This document shows, one piece after another, positions 1 through 7,634 of a DNA stretch of 10,693 nt. Source of the DNA: Stramenopiles sp. TOSAG23-3 (taxonomy: Eukaryota > Sar); assembly GCA_900128585.1 (NCBI GenBank), contig LT642797.1:1-10693 (forward strand), read 5' to 3'. Under the pieces are notes generated by a model, which did not search any database, was not told the origin of the DNA, and saw only the letters and a list, made by a program, of their open reading frames with translations. The position numbers and the translations under genes were made by a program. Position 1 is the stretch's first letter, and every line of letters begins with the position of its first letter.

Positions 1-3000
1 CAGGCCCTCTCCAAGATAGCTGAGCTAGAAAGCGCCGCGCTGGTGCTGTCCTCCGAGAATTCCCGGTTGCAAAAGGACAGCCGAACAAAGGACGAGCGCA
101 TGAACGACCTGGCCGGCGACTTGGCAAGCATGGAAACCAAGCTCAAGAAGACCAAGCGGGACTTGCACCAGGTGGCCCAGGACAACAGCGACAAACAGAG
201 GTCCTTGAAGGCGCTGAAGAAGACCAACAGCGACCTGGAAGAGGCCGTCGTCGCCATGAAGGACGAGTTTGACAAAAAGTGCAAGCAGTGGGCAAAGTTC
301 GAACGGGACGTCCAGGAGGAGCACAAGCGAAGCAGCAACCAGATCAAAGAAATCCAGATCGAAAAGGAAGAGCTCGGGCGGCACCTTTGGCACGTCATGG
401 AGGAGCTGAAAACGTGCGAGCGCCGCGTCGTCGACATGCAGAAGGCGAACCAAGGCCAAGAGCAGGAGAAGGACGAGCTCGCGAAAATGATCAAGCAGTC
501 CCAGGATGCCATCGAGGCCGGAAAAAACCGAGAGGAAGGCCAAGCCAACGAGCTCAAGGCGCTCAAGGGGGAGGTTACCAGCATCCTGGCGGCCGCCAAG
601 AAGAAGCAAACGGAGACCGTAGACGAGCTCTCCGGGATCAAGCAGGTGCTCTCGAAGACCATGCAGGAAAAGTCCCAGCTAGAGACCCAGATCGAGGCCA
701 TGAAAACGGACATGAAGCGGGTCAAGAACACCGCGATGGACCAAATCCAGACCGCAAAGTCGGCCTTCCAGCAAAAGCTTCAAAACTCCTTGGAGAAGAA
801 AGAGCACAAAGTCGGGGAGATCGCCAAAGAGCTGCAGCGGGCCAACGAGCAACTGAAGGCCGGGAAGGCGTCCCGAAAGGCCCTCCAGGACGCGCTGGAA
901 GGGAAGAAGGCGGAGATCGTCGCCACCCGCGAGGAGTGCGCGGGCATCCGCAAGGAAAATGTGGAAGTCTCGCAGCGCTGCCAGCGCGCGGTTAAGGAGC
1001 AAAACTCCGTCCGGGCCGCGATGGACAACGAGGTGAACAAGCGCGACAAGCAGATCGCGGCCCTGACCAAAGAACTCGCCAAGCTGACCGAGGAGAACTC
1101 CCACATGAAAGACACCACCAAGTTCATGACCAAATCGATCGAGGACGAGCTGGCCCGCGCCAAAGACTCGGCCACAAAGTTGGGCGAAACAAAGGGGGCC
1201 CTGGAAAAAGAATTGGCCGCCACGAAGGAAGAACTCGACGTCGTCACGAGGGCCATGGGAGAATACCAAGAGGCCGCAAAGGACAAGATAAAGGCGGCCA
1301 AGGCCATGGCAGAGGACTCGCAAAAGGCCACCGTAGAGGAGGCCGAGAAGGCCGAGCGGCTGCAGACCATGCTCACCGCGCTCGAGAAGCGCATGAAGGC
1401 CGCGGAGAACGAGAAGTTCCTTCAGATCGGGTCGTTGACCGAAAACATCGGGCAGAACACGCAGCAGCTGAACAAACGGGTGGAGGAGTGCAACCGCTTG
1501 CGCAGCGAGCTGGCCATGGCAAAAACGCAGAACGAGTCGATGCAGGAAAGCACGGAAGAGCTCTGCCAGAAGCTGGAGGCCGCGGAGAAGGAGTGCAAGG
1601 AGCGCGCCGACGAGCTGGCCCAGATGCTCTCCGCCACCGAGGACGAGTTGAACGACGCCAAGGCCACGACCGAAGAAACGACTGGCCTGCTCCAAGAACT
1701 CCATACGGAAGTCAGCGAACAGAAGAGCCAGAACAGGGCCCTTCGAAACAAACTGGAGGAGATCGTACAGGAGAAAAAGTCCATCAAGCAGGACGCCGCC
1801 GCGCAGATCCTTGCCTTTTCCGAAAGGAACAAGACCATTACGGACGAGCTGCAAGGGGTCGTGGGCCAGAAGGCCAAGCTCTTGGCCGAGCTGAAGAAGA
1901 AGAGCCAGACCGTCGAAGACGCGGTGACCACCATAACGGAGCTTCGCACCGAGCTGAGCAACGCGGAGGACGACGCGGAAGCGACGATCGAGCAGCTCAG
2001 CCAAAAACTTATGGCGGTGGAGAAGGACTTGCAGCAAGTTCGGGGGGCCCGGGAAACGGAAGCGCGCGACAACGCGAAGGCGATGGCCCAGCACACGGCC
2101 CGCCTAGGCCAGCTCCAAAAGGCGCTGGACGAAGCCAACTGGGAGATCGACGGCCTGAAGCGGGATTTGAACCAGTACTCTCGGGAGCGCGACGAGTTCA
2201 AGAACAAGGCCAAGCGATTGGAGCGTGACAACGAGAGCCTGAAGAAGGTCGAAAGCAACATGAGCGGCTTCTTGAAGAACATGATGAACGGGAACGACGG
2301 GAACGACGCCGCCGTCCGAGCCGCGTCGACCGGGCTGACCCCGCTCAACCTGAACAAGACGAACAAGTCAGGCAAAGACAAGTACAGCGCTCGGTCGCTG
2401 GGGGGTGCTTCGAGCAGTCGCAGCTCGAACGGGGACGCAAACTCCGCCCGAAGCAGCTCCTCTGCACCGGAGAAGCGCGAGTCGTACACCCCAAGCTCAA
2501 AGAGCAAGAAGAGCCGCCCGTCCTCGGGCTCAAGGTCCAGGCCTTCGTCCGGGTCTCGGTCGCGCCCGTCCTCTGGCAAACGCAGCCGCTCCAAGGACAA
2601 GGAAAACAAGTGGGGGGATGTCGTGGTGAACGATGACGAGCTGGTTCTTCCTGCCCTTCCGGCCGTCGGCGAAGATGTCGCGGCAAACGTCATTCAACGC
2701 ACTGCAGACTTTCTCCAACGCCGAAATAGAACCCGGGGATCCTCGAACGCGCTCCGGCCAATGTCCGCGAACAACATGGGAGAAGACGAGGTAGTATTTG
2801 CAAAACGCCGAAACGCTAGGTTGGACTCTATTGGAAAAGAAAACTCCAACAAACCGAGCCGTGCAAAGAGCGCCAGTGGACGGCGGTCGAGACAGGCCTC
2901 ATCGTACGATGTAAAGCAGATAAAGAACCTTTCAAAGCAGGCACGCCCCCTTCGAAAGGACCGCCCCAACTCGGCGCCAATGCAACAAACGCCAAAACGA

Positions 3001-3822
3001 GTGTAAGTTTACCTTCAAACCTCACCCTCCAAATTATACAATAAAACAAATAGATTGCCACCGCCGTCGTTTCATCTAGACGTACAGGGAACGACGGGGG
3101 GAGCAAGTGCGAAATTTTCTCACGACGCACAGCGTTCGAACAATAGAACTGACAAATAATAAAAAAAATAAAAAAATTTTGCAATCTTTCTCTTTTTTTT
3201 GTGTGTGCCTCTTCTTTTCCCTGATTCTCGCCAACGCAGCCATGAAGACGAAGTTGCCATCGGCCTGGCGGTGCGACGGTCAAACCTCCGAAAAATCAAC
3301 AAACCGGGCAATAATCCGCCCCACCCAGGCATCGCGGCCAAGTCGCGGTCCGTCACCAAGCCCCCCAGACGATCTTACAACAACAACGTCAACCCCCAGA
3401 ACAACGCGAAAGCCCCTACCCCTTCCAAGGAAGCCGCCAGCTCTGTCCTTTCCGCGTACAAGCGCTACATGCAAGGCTCCAGCTCGACAAAAAAGCCTCG
3501 CGGCGATCAAGCCGCGCCCATCTTCGAAGACGACCGGGTTGAGTACACCTCCCCGCACGGCCACCGGGCTAACGCGAAGAATCGGTTTTCTTTGCGCCGA
3601 AGCAACAGCATGGACGCCCGAACTCCCGGCGCGGCACACCAATTCAACTCGGCAAACGTGCAGAACGCGTACGAGTACGATGACCAGATACAGCCCCAGC
3701 AGCATGAAGACAACGATGTCATAGAGGTTCTTTACCAAAGTCAGCATGGAAACTATAGAACAAAGCGGGCAGAGATGACCGCCGTGCCGTACAACGACGG
3801 CGATGACGAGAGGTTTGAATAG
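1..3822 (+). CDS. Long coiled-coil protein with basic Ser-rich tail, two exons, 5' partial
   Basis: The frame is open from base 1 (QALSKIAELES...), so the gene starts beyond the left edge; no start codon is visible. The coding sequence is join(<1..3002, 3240..3822), ending at TAG 3820-3822, with 1194 visible residues. Residues 1 to about 755 are an almost unbroken charged coiled coil rich in E, K, A and Q, like myosin-tail, SMC or centrosomal coils. Residues about 756-1000 are a disordered, basic, Ser-rich tail with an RPSSGSRS-type triple repeat and two KEN motifs (residues 867-869 and 946-948). Exon 2 adds 193 residues: a basic N/P-rich part, then a Q/D-rich acidic end (DDERFE). The family cannot be named, because coiled coils match many proteins by composition. 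A cytoskeletal, basal-body or centrosomal scaffold with a basic tail that binds microtubules or nucleic acid is an inference only. The neighbouring WGR gene is convergent. Confidence 0.85.
2515..2586 (+). repeat. Three in-frame 8-residue repeats (RPSSGSRS type)
   Basis: Three consecutive 24-nt units at 2515-2538, 2539-2562 and 2563-2586 encode RPSSGSRS, RPSSGSRS and RPSSGKRS. The codons differ between copies (Arg as CGC, AGG or CGG; Ser as TCC, TCG or TCT), so the protein repeat is kept while the DNA has diverged. This points to an old repeat under protein-level constraint. The Ser/Arg/Pro make-up suits phosphorylation or binding to RNA or microtubules, which is inference. Confidence 0.85.
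3003..3239 (+). other. Spliceosomal intron, phase 2, within the coiled-coil gene
   Basis: The donor is GTAAGT at 3003-3008. The acceptor is CAG ending at 3239, preceded by a long pyrimidine tract (about 3185-3229) and a CTGAT branch-like site with its A at 3224. Joining GT (3001-3002) to C (3240) makes a GTC valine codon, and the frame continues directly into the open frame that ends at 3822. The other possible donor, GTGTAA at 3001, would give an immediate TGA after the same acceptor, so only the 3003 donor works. The interior is AT-rich and has no coding character. The first in-frame stop (TAA 3004-3006) overlaps the donor, so an unspliced transcript would end at residue 1001 (...PKRV). Confidence 0.88.
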
Positions 3823-3936
3823 AAAGGGGGTGCCTTTGAAAAGGTACACCTTTTTAGAGAAATTGAGAGAGATTCATGCGCAGTTTACATTTTTTATTAA
3901 AGTAAGTGTGGCGGTATATTTGTTTAGTTTCTTACT

Positions 3937-4036
3937 AAAAGGTGGGAGCATTAATTTTAAACATATACTATATAATTTGTTTTTTTAATTGCTCTCCTCT
4001 AGATAACAGCCAATTTTTTGTTTTAAAAGGTGGGAG
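3937..4036. repeat. Direct repeat AAAAGGTGGGAG, two copies
   Basis: Exact 12-bp copies lie at 3937-3948 and 4025-4036, each followed by a TTAATTTT-like or TAATTTT stretch. They interleave with the 17-bp ATAACAGCC repeat, giving the order A-B-A-B. The sequence suggests a partial local duplication or decayed tandem array; the function is unknown. Confidence 0.7.
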
Positions 4037-4147
4037 TAATTTTGATAAAAATGAAAGAAAGAAAAAAATGCGTAAGGAAGATAAATTTTAATATAGTACG
4101 CTTTACGACGCTCACTTAATATCAACTTAAATAACAGCCAATTTTTT
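4003..4147. repeat. Direct repeat ATAACAGCCAATTTTTT, two copies
   Basis: Exact 17-bp copies lie at 4003-4019 and 4131-4147, 128 bp apart. Each is followed by one variable base (G or C) and then another T-run. This is too long for chance even in AT-rich DNA of this size, so a local duplication is likely. No transposon ends or target-site duplications are evident. Confidence 0.75.
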
Positions 4148-4153
4148 CTTTTT

Positions 4154-4184
4154 TAGTGTTGGCGGACGGTAGTGTTGGCGGACG
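4154..4184. repeat. Tandem 15-bp duplication TAGTGTTGGCGGACG
   Basis: Two exact copies lie at 4154-4168 and 4170-4184, with a period of 16 bp and one intervening G. They sit just downstream of the WGR stop codon on that gene's strand, probably inside its 3' UTR. The repeat is GC-richer than its surroundings. Confidence 0.8.
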
Positions 4185-4230
4185 CTCTTCGTTTTCGTTT
4201 TTCGACCTCGGCCTGCTTGCCCAAGAGAAC

Positions 4231-4740
4231 TTAAAGTTCGTCGTCCCCGGCGTTCAATTTTTCATCTTCTTCGGCATTTCCGTGGTGGTCGCCGTCGTCG
4301 TCCTCTTCAAGCTCTTTGCCCAAGTTTGGGTTTGCAGCTAACTCTGCCCTTATTTTCTCTTGGGCGGCGCGTGCGGCTCCTCGTCGCGGTCGGCCACCGG
4401 ATATGATGTCTTTGATGTCCAAGCCGCCGGTATCAATCTTATCGTCCTGCTCCGCCCAGTCGTCCCCACTGTCCTCGTCGTCGTCGTCGGAGTAAACCTT
4501 CCTCTTCTTCTTCTTGGGCTCCTCCACAACGACGTCCGCGTACCCCTTTCCACGCTTAAGGGCTTCCCTGTCTTTCGCAAACTTCAGAGCTTCTTCCGCC
4601 GAGTCCTTGCTGATGACTTTCTTGTCCCCGGCCTTACCAATTTTGCCAAAGGTCAGCGTAATCTTGCTCCCTTCCACGTTTATCTCCCAGTACTTTTTGG
4701 TTTTCCCCCCCAAACTTTCCAACCTTAACGGGTACGACAT
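4231..4740 (-). CDS. Small stand-alone WGR-domain nuclear protein
   Basis: This is a 169-residue protein that starts at ATG 4740-4738 (MSYPLRLESL; context ACC-ATG) and ends at TAA 4233-4231. An in-frame upstream ATG at 4854 would add 38 residues from AT-rich spacer sequence and is rejected. Residues about 3-72 fit the WGR domain: a beta core (KKYWEINVEG, LTFGKIGKAGDKKV) then the typical SAEEALKFAKDREALKRGKGY helix and turn. The signature Trp-Gly-Arg is replaced by F31-G32-K33. Residues 75-82, PKKKKRKV, closely match the SV40-type nuclear localisation signal. Acidic runs follow (residues 84-100 and 145-161) around a basic RPRRGAARAA patch. WGR domains are known from PARPs, where they contact DNA ends, and from bacterial WGR proteins. 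No PARP catalytic or zinc-finger region is present here. A nuclear role in DNA or chromatin is inferred, perhaps as an adaptor or histone-binding acidic protein. Confidence 0.85.
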   Translation of the reverse strand: MSYPLRLESLGGKTKKYWEINVEGSKITLTFGKIGKAGDKKVISKDSAEEALKFAKDREALKRGKGYADVVVEEPKKKKRKVYSDDDDEDSGDDWAEQDDKIDTGGLDIKDIISGGRPRRGAARAAQEKIRAELAANPNLGKELEEDDDGDHHGNAEEDEKLNAGDDEL

Positions 4741-5194
4741 GGTAAAATAAGAGTATAGAGTAAGTAAGTTAGAGAAACGGTTGCTTTTGTAATTCAAAAA
4801 AAAAAAACGTGGCAAAAGCAAATAGCAATTACTGATTAACGTGTATATTTCCAAACAATCCCCTCAGACTTTCTACAATTCCATTTCCTTTTTGGTTTTT
4901 GGTTTTTCCGTTTTCATCATATAGAAACCAATTAATTTTTTTTACATGCACAACAAAAGAGGAAAGAAAAAAAAAAAGTGTTGTTGTTTTTTGGTTGTTG
5001 TTATTTATATAACTAGACTATATAAAATACCAATTATGATAGGTAGTATGTGGGTGGTGGGTGGTTGTGAATGTTTTATGATATCTTCCTGATACCAGAT
5101 ATAGTATTATTATAATTAGTACGTAGATGACTACGAGGTACTTATCATCCTTACTTCTTCTTCTTGGAGCTATTATGCTATTTATACGTATAAT

Positions 5195-5209
5195 TCTCTC
5201 TCTCTCTCT
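5195..5209. repeat. (TC)n microsatellite
   Basis: This is an uninterrupted TC dinucleotide tract in the divergent spacer, followed within about 5 bp by a TATA-like sequence. It may be a simple microsatellite or a promoter-type pyrimidine tract. Confidence 0.9.
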
Positions 5210-5372
5210 GCAGTTATAAAAGTCTTCTTCATTGTATATAATTGGATTGTATTGTATCTCTATATATAGATTACGAGGATAATGAAGTTTGATGTAGTAG
5301 GAGGACTAAAATAATTAAAAATATCTTTCTTCTTCTTCTTCACACATAAATATAATATGGGTAGAATAAATA

Positions 5373-5401
5373 TATTTATAATTTAAAAAAATTTATAAAT
5401 A
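5373..5401. repeat. A/T inverted repeat, 9-bp stem
   Basis: TATTTATAA (5373-5381) is exactly complementary to TTATAAATA (5393-5401) across an 11-nt A-rich gap. In such AT-rich DNA this could easily arise by chance. Confidence 0.5.
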
Positions 5402-5596
5402 ATAAAAAGCTGGAAGTAAATAAAAAAAGAAGATAATAAAAATAATAATTTTAAAAAAATGAGAAGAAGAAAGAAGAAGCGAAGTAGTATTATAATAGAC
5501 GACTAGTTAGTAGTAGTAATAAAAGATACACTAAATTGAAGTAGTACATCATAATACACAAAAAACGAAGGCGCAAGAAGTAAGTACGAATAATTC

Positions 5597-5612
5597 TATA
5601 TATATATATATA
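5597..5612. repeat. (TA)8 microsatellite
   Basis: This is a perfect TA dinucleotide run about 120 bp upstream of the peptidase start codon. It may help the promoter to open or may be neutral simple sequence. Confidence 0.85.
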
Positions 5613-5734
5613 GACTATGTAATGCACCAAACATTTCTGATCCTTTTCTCAACTTGGGTTGATGACCATGTCAATGCTTTACCAGAAAAAAATTACCCGC
5701 GTTCTGTAACATTAATTATCTATTTATTCGCATC

Positions 5735-7426
5735 ATGAAATTGGCTTTATTGTTGGTTGGCCTTGCAGTCGCATGCTGTTCCGCTCAGGAGGACCTTGCT
5801 GCCGTAGAGGTGGACGCGCAGTACCACGCAAACCTACCAAATGGCTGGGCCGTCAAAGGGCGCTCCCCGAGGACTGAGACAATCGAGTTGGTCTTTGCGG
5901 TGAAACAGCAAAATATTGATGAGTTGGAAAAGGCCTTGCTGTCCGTTTCGGACCCTACGTCAGAGCAGTACGGCAAACACTTAAGCAACGAACAAGTTCA
6001 CGACCTGGTGGCCCCCACCAGAAGCGACGTAAGCACCGTTGTCCAGTACCTTTCGAAAGCTAAGCTAGCCTGGAAATCGGCGAGCCGGAACAACGACTTT
6101 ATCAAGGTGGATGTGACCGTTCAACAGGCGGAAGAGCTTTTGAACACAGAGTACTACGAGTATGCGCACAAGCCCAGTGGCCACTCCGTTCACCGCGTAA
6201 AGGCTTACCACCTCCCGCAGTCCGTCGCCGCTGCGCTGGACTTTGTCGCACCGACGGTGCGCATTCCGACCATACACAACTTGAAACGGGAACGAGTTCC
6301 AGACGCCATATTGAACACCCCAGAAAGTTTGCGAGAGCAGTACCAAGTCGGGAATGCTCAAGGGAGCGGGAAAGGCCCCAACAAGCAAGCCGTCACGGCG
6401 TTCTTGGAGCAAAAGTACAGCCCAAACGACCTTAAAGTTTTCCAAAAACTGTTCTGCGGGAAAAACGCAACGTTCGACTGTGTCGAAGCTGGGGGCGTTG
6501 TAAAGATGGTGGGCGACCAGAAAGGGACCGGGGAAGGGACCGAGTCCATGCTTGACATTGAGTACATCAATGGCATGTCTGGTAACATTGAGACGGAGTT
6601 CTGGGGATTTAGCGGAAGGTCGCCAGACAATAAGAACAACGAGCCATTCCTGAAATGGCTCATGTTGGTATCCAACACCACCGACGACGACGTGCCGCAC
6701 TTGTTTTCTACGTCCTACGGAGAGGACGAGGACCTTTGCTCGAATGGCTGGGCGAAACGGATCAACAACGAGTTCATGAAAGCCGGGGCCCGGGGGATTT
6801 CCCTCCTGTTCGCAGCAGGCGACAGCGGGGCGGCCGGGGACAGTGGTTGTGGACCGCATGACTCTTTCGTGCCGCAATGGCCCAGTGGGTCGCCTTACGT
6901 AACTGCCGTGGGAGGGACCGGAAGCATTTGCTCAAAGCCGCCGCCGGCGTGTGAAGAGTCCGTGGCGGCCCTCTCCAGCGGAGGGTTTTCGAACCGTTGG
7001 GCAAGACCTAAGTGGCAAGTCGACGCGGTCGAAACGTACAAAAAGACCGCAACGCTCCCGAAGAACCCGTTTAATGCCACTGGGCGCGGGTTTCCTGACA
7101 TCGCCGCCCAAGCGGTCAACTTCATTATCGTTCAGTTTTCCTTCCCGCTCCCTGGCGTTAGCGGAACAAGTTGTGCGTCGCCCACGGCAGCAGGAATCTT
7201 TGGCCTGTTGAACGACGAACGCTACAGTGCAGGAAAGTCCCCCATGGGGTTCCTGAACCCGTTTATTTACCAGAATGCCGATGCATTCAACGACATTACC
7301 AAGGGGGCAAATGGAGGGTGCAATCTAAACCCAGGGTTCCCGGCGGCAAAAGGCTGGGATGCGGCCACAGGGAACGGGACGCCGAACTACGCTGCTTTGA
7401 AGACGGCCGTTGGGAAATTGGCCTAA
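5735..7426 (+). CDS. Secreted tripeptidyl-peptidase/sedolisin-type acid serine peptidase (family S53)
   Basis: This is a complete, uninterrupted 563-residue protein, about the length of animal lysosomal TPP1. A signal peptide (MKLALLLVGLAVACCSA, cleavage likely after A17) targets the secretory or vacuolar pathway. Residues about 35-180 form the pro-kumamolisin activation domain (SDPTSEQYGKHLSNEQV...). A linker near residues 183-200 (KRERVPD...TPESLREQY) should be where the zymogen is cut. The catalytic domain carries the S53 residues: Glu270 and Asp274 (TESMLDIEY), oxyanion Asp363 (AAGDSGAAG) and nucleophile Ser479 (SGTSCASPTAAG). The calcium site is at the C terminus, with Asp520 (FNDIT) and Asp542 (GWDAATGNGTPNY). 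N-glycosylation sequons occur at N244, N314 and N447. Family members remove tripeptides or cut internally at acidic pH; which applies here cannot be read from sequence. The gene is divergent from the WGR gene and convergent with the next gene. Digestion in a food vacuole or lysosome is the likely role. Confidence 0.97.
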   Translation: MKLALLLVGLAVACCSAQEDLAAVEVDAQYHANLPNGWAVKGRSPRTETIELVFAVKQQNIDELEKALLSVSDPTSEQYGKHLSNEQVHDLVAPTRSDVSTVVQYLSKAKLAWKSASRNNDFIKVDVTVQQAEELLNTEYYEYAHKPSGHSVHRVKAYHLPQSVAAALDFVAPTVRIPTIHNLKRERVPDAILNTPESLREQYQVGNAQGSGKGPNKQAVTAFLEQKYSPNDLKVFQKLFCGKNATFDCVEAGGVVKMVGDQKGTGEGTESMLDIEYINGMSGNIETEFWGFSGRSPDNKNNEPFLKWLMLVSNTTDDDVPHLFSTSYGEDEDLCSNGWAKRINNEFMKAGARGISLLFAAGDSGAAGDSGCGPHDSFVPQWPSGSPYVTAVGGTGSICSKPPPACEESVAALSSGGFSNRWARPKWQVDAVETYKKTATLPKNPFNATGRGFPDIAAQAVNFIIVQFSFPLPGVSGTSCASPTAAGIFGLLNDERYSAGKSPMGFLNPFIYQNADAFNDITKGANGGCNLNPGFPAAKGWDAATGNGTPNYAALKTAVGKLA

Positions 7427-7634
7427 AATATAACCATCGGGTGAGTGGTACACAAAAAGGAAATAAAAAAATAAAAAGATATATATATCATAGTATTTTT
7501 TTAAGACTCTCATTTTAAATCAAATACTACTTCAAATCCAACCCTAGAAATAAAAATATTGATCCGCGACATTTTATTAAAAAACAAAAAATTAAGAGTT
7601 CCTTTTACTTCGGTAAGATTCGGCAGATCCAACT
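7427..7634. other. Short convergent intergenic region
   Basis: About 208 bp separate the ends of the peptidase (+) and the orphan helical gene (-). The stretch is A/T-rich with AATAAA-containing runs near 7461-7475 that could serve as polyadenylation signals for the peptidase. No gene is seen. Confidence 0.65.

Larger units (their letters stand above)
3823..4230. other. Convergent intergenic spacer, AT-rich, with short repeats
   Basis: This spacer lies between the tail-to-tail coiled-coil (+) and WGR (-) genes and should hold both 3' UTRs. A weak stem-loop directly follows the first stop (GGTGCCTTT against AAAGG-TA-CACC, about 3829-3855). AATAAA-like and ATTAAA-like A/T stretches occur but no single polyadenylation signal stands out. 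The rest contains the direct repeats listed separately. No coding sequence is supported. Confidence 0.7.
4741..5734. other. AT-rich divergent intergenic region with simple repeats
   Basis: This gene-free stretch of about 1 kb lies between the divergent WGR (-) and peptidase (+) genes, so it must hold both promoters. It contains poly-A/T tracts, TTC runs, a (TC)n tract at 5195-5209, a (TA)8 tract at 5597-5612, a G-rich motif at 5052-5064, and inverted repeats at 5118-5142 and 5373-5401. A TATA-like TTATAAAA near 5214-5221 follows the TC tract but is about 500 bp from the peptidase start. No tRNA, rRNA or convincing reading frame was seen. Confidence 0.75.

Noticed and set aside
43-45. GTG at 43 as the start of the coiled-coil protein
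   Set aside because: The frame is open to base 1 with coiled-coil residues before it, and this is a eukaryotic gene, so the true start lies outside the window.
679-2693. Long antisense open frames under the coiled-coil gene (679-2094 and 1422-2693, minus strand)
   Set aside because: They mirror a purine-rich, GC-biased coding strand. Their translations are Leu- or Ser-rich with no domain, and the sense frame is clearly a coiled coil.
3107-3724. Alternative plus-strand open frame beginning in the intron, including an ATG at 3242
   Set aside because: It is the shifted frame of exon 2. The exon 2 frame is the one joined by splicing and continues to a stop at 3822.
4231-4242. C-terminal DDEL of the WGR protein as an ER-retrieval signal
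   Set aside because: There is no signal peptide, and a strong nuclear localisation signal is present, so an ER function is unlikely.
4741-4854. N-terminal 38-residue extension of the WGR protein
   Set aside because: It is encoded by AT-rich spacer-like sequence with no domain contribution. The ACC-ATG start at 4740 fits the domain boundary.
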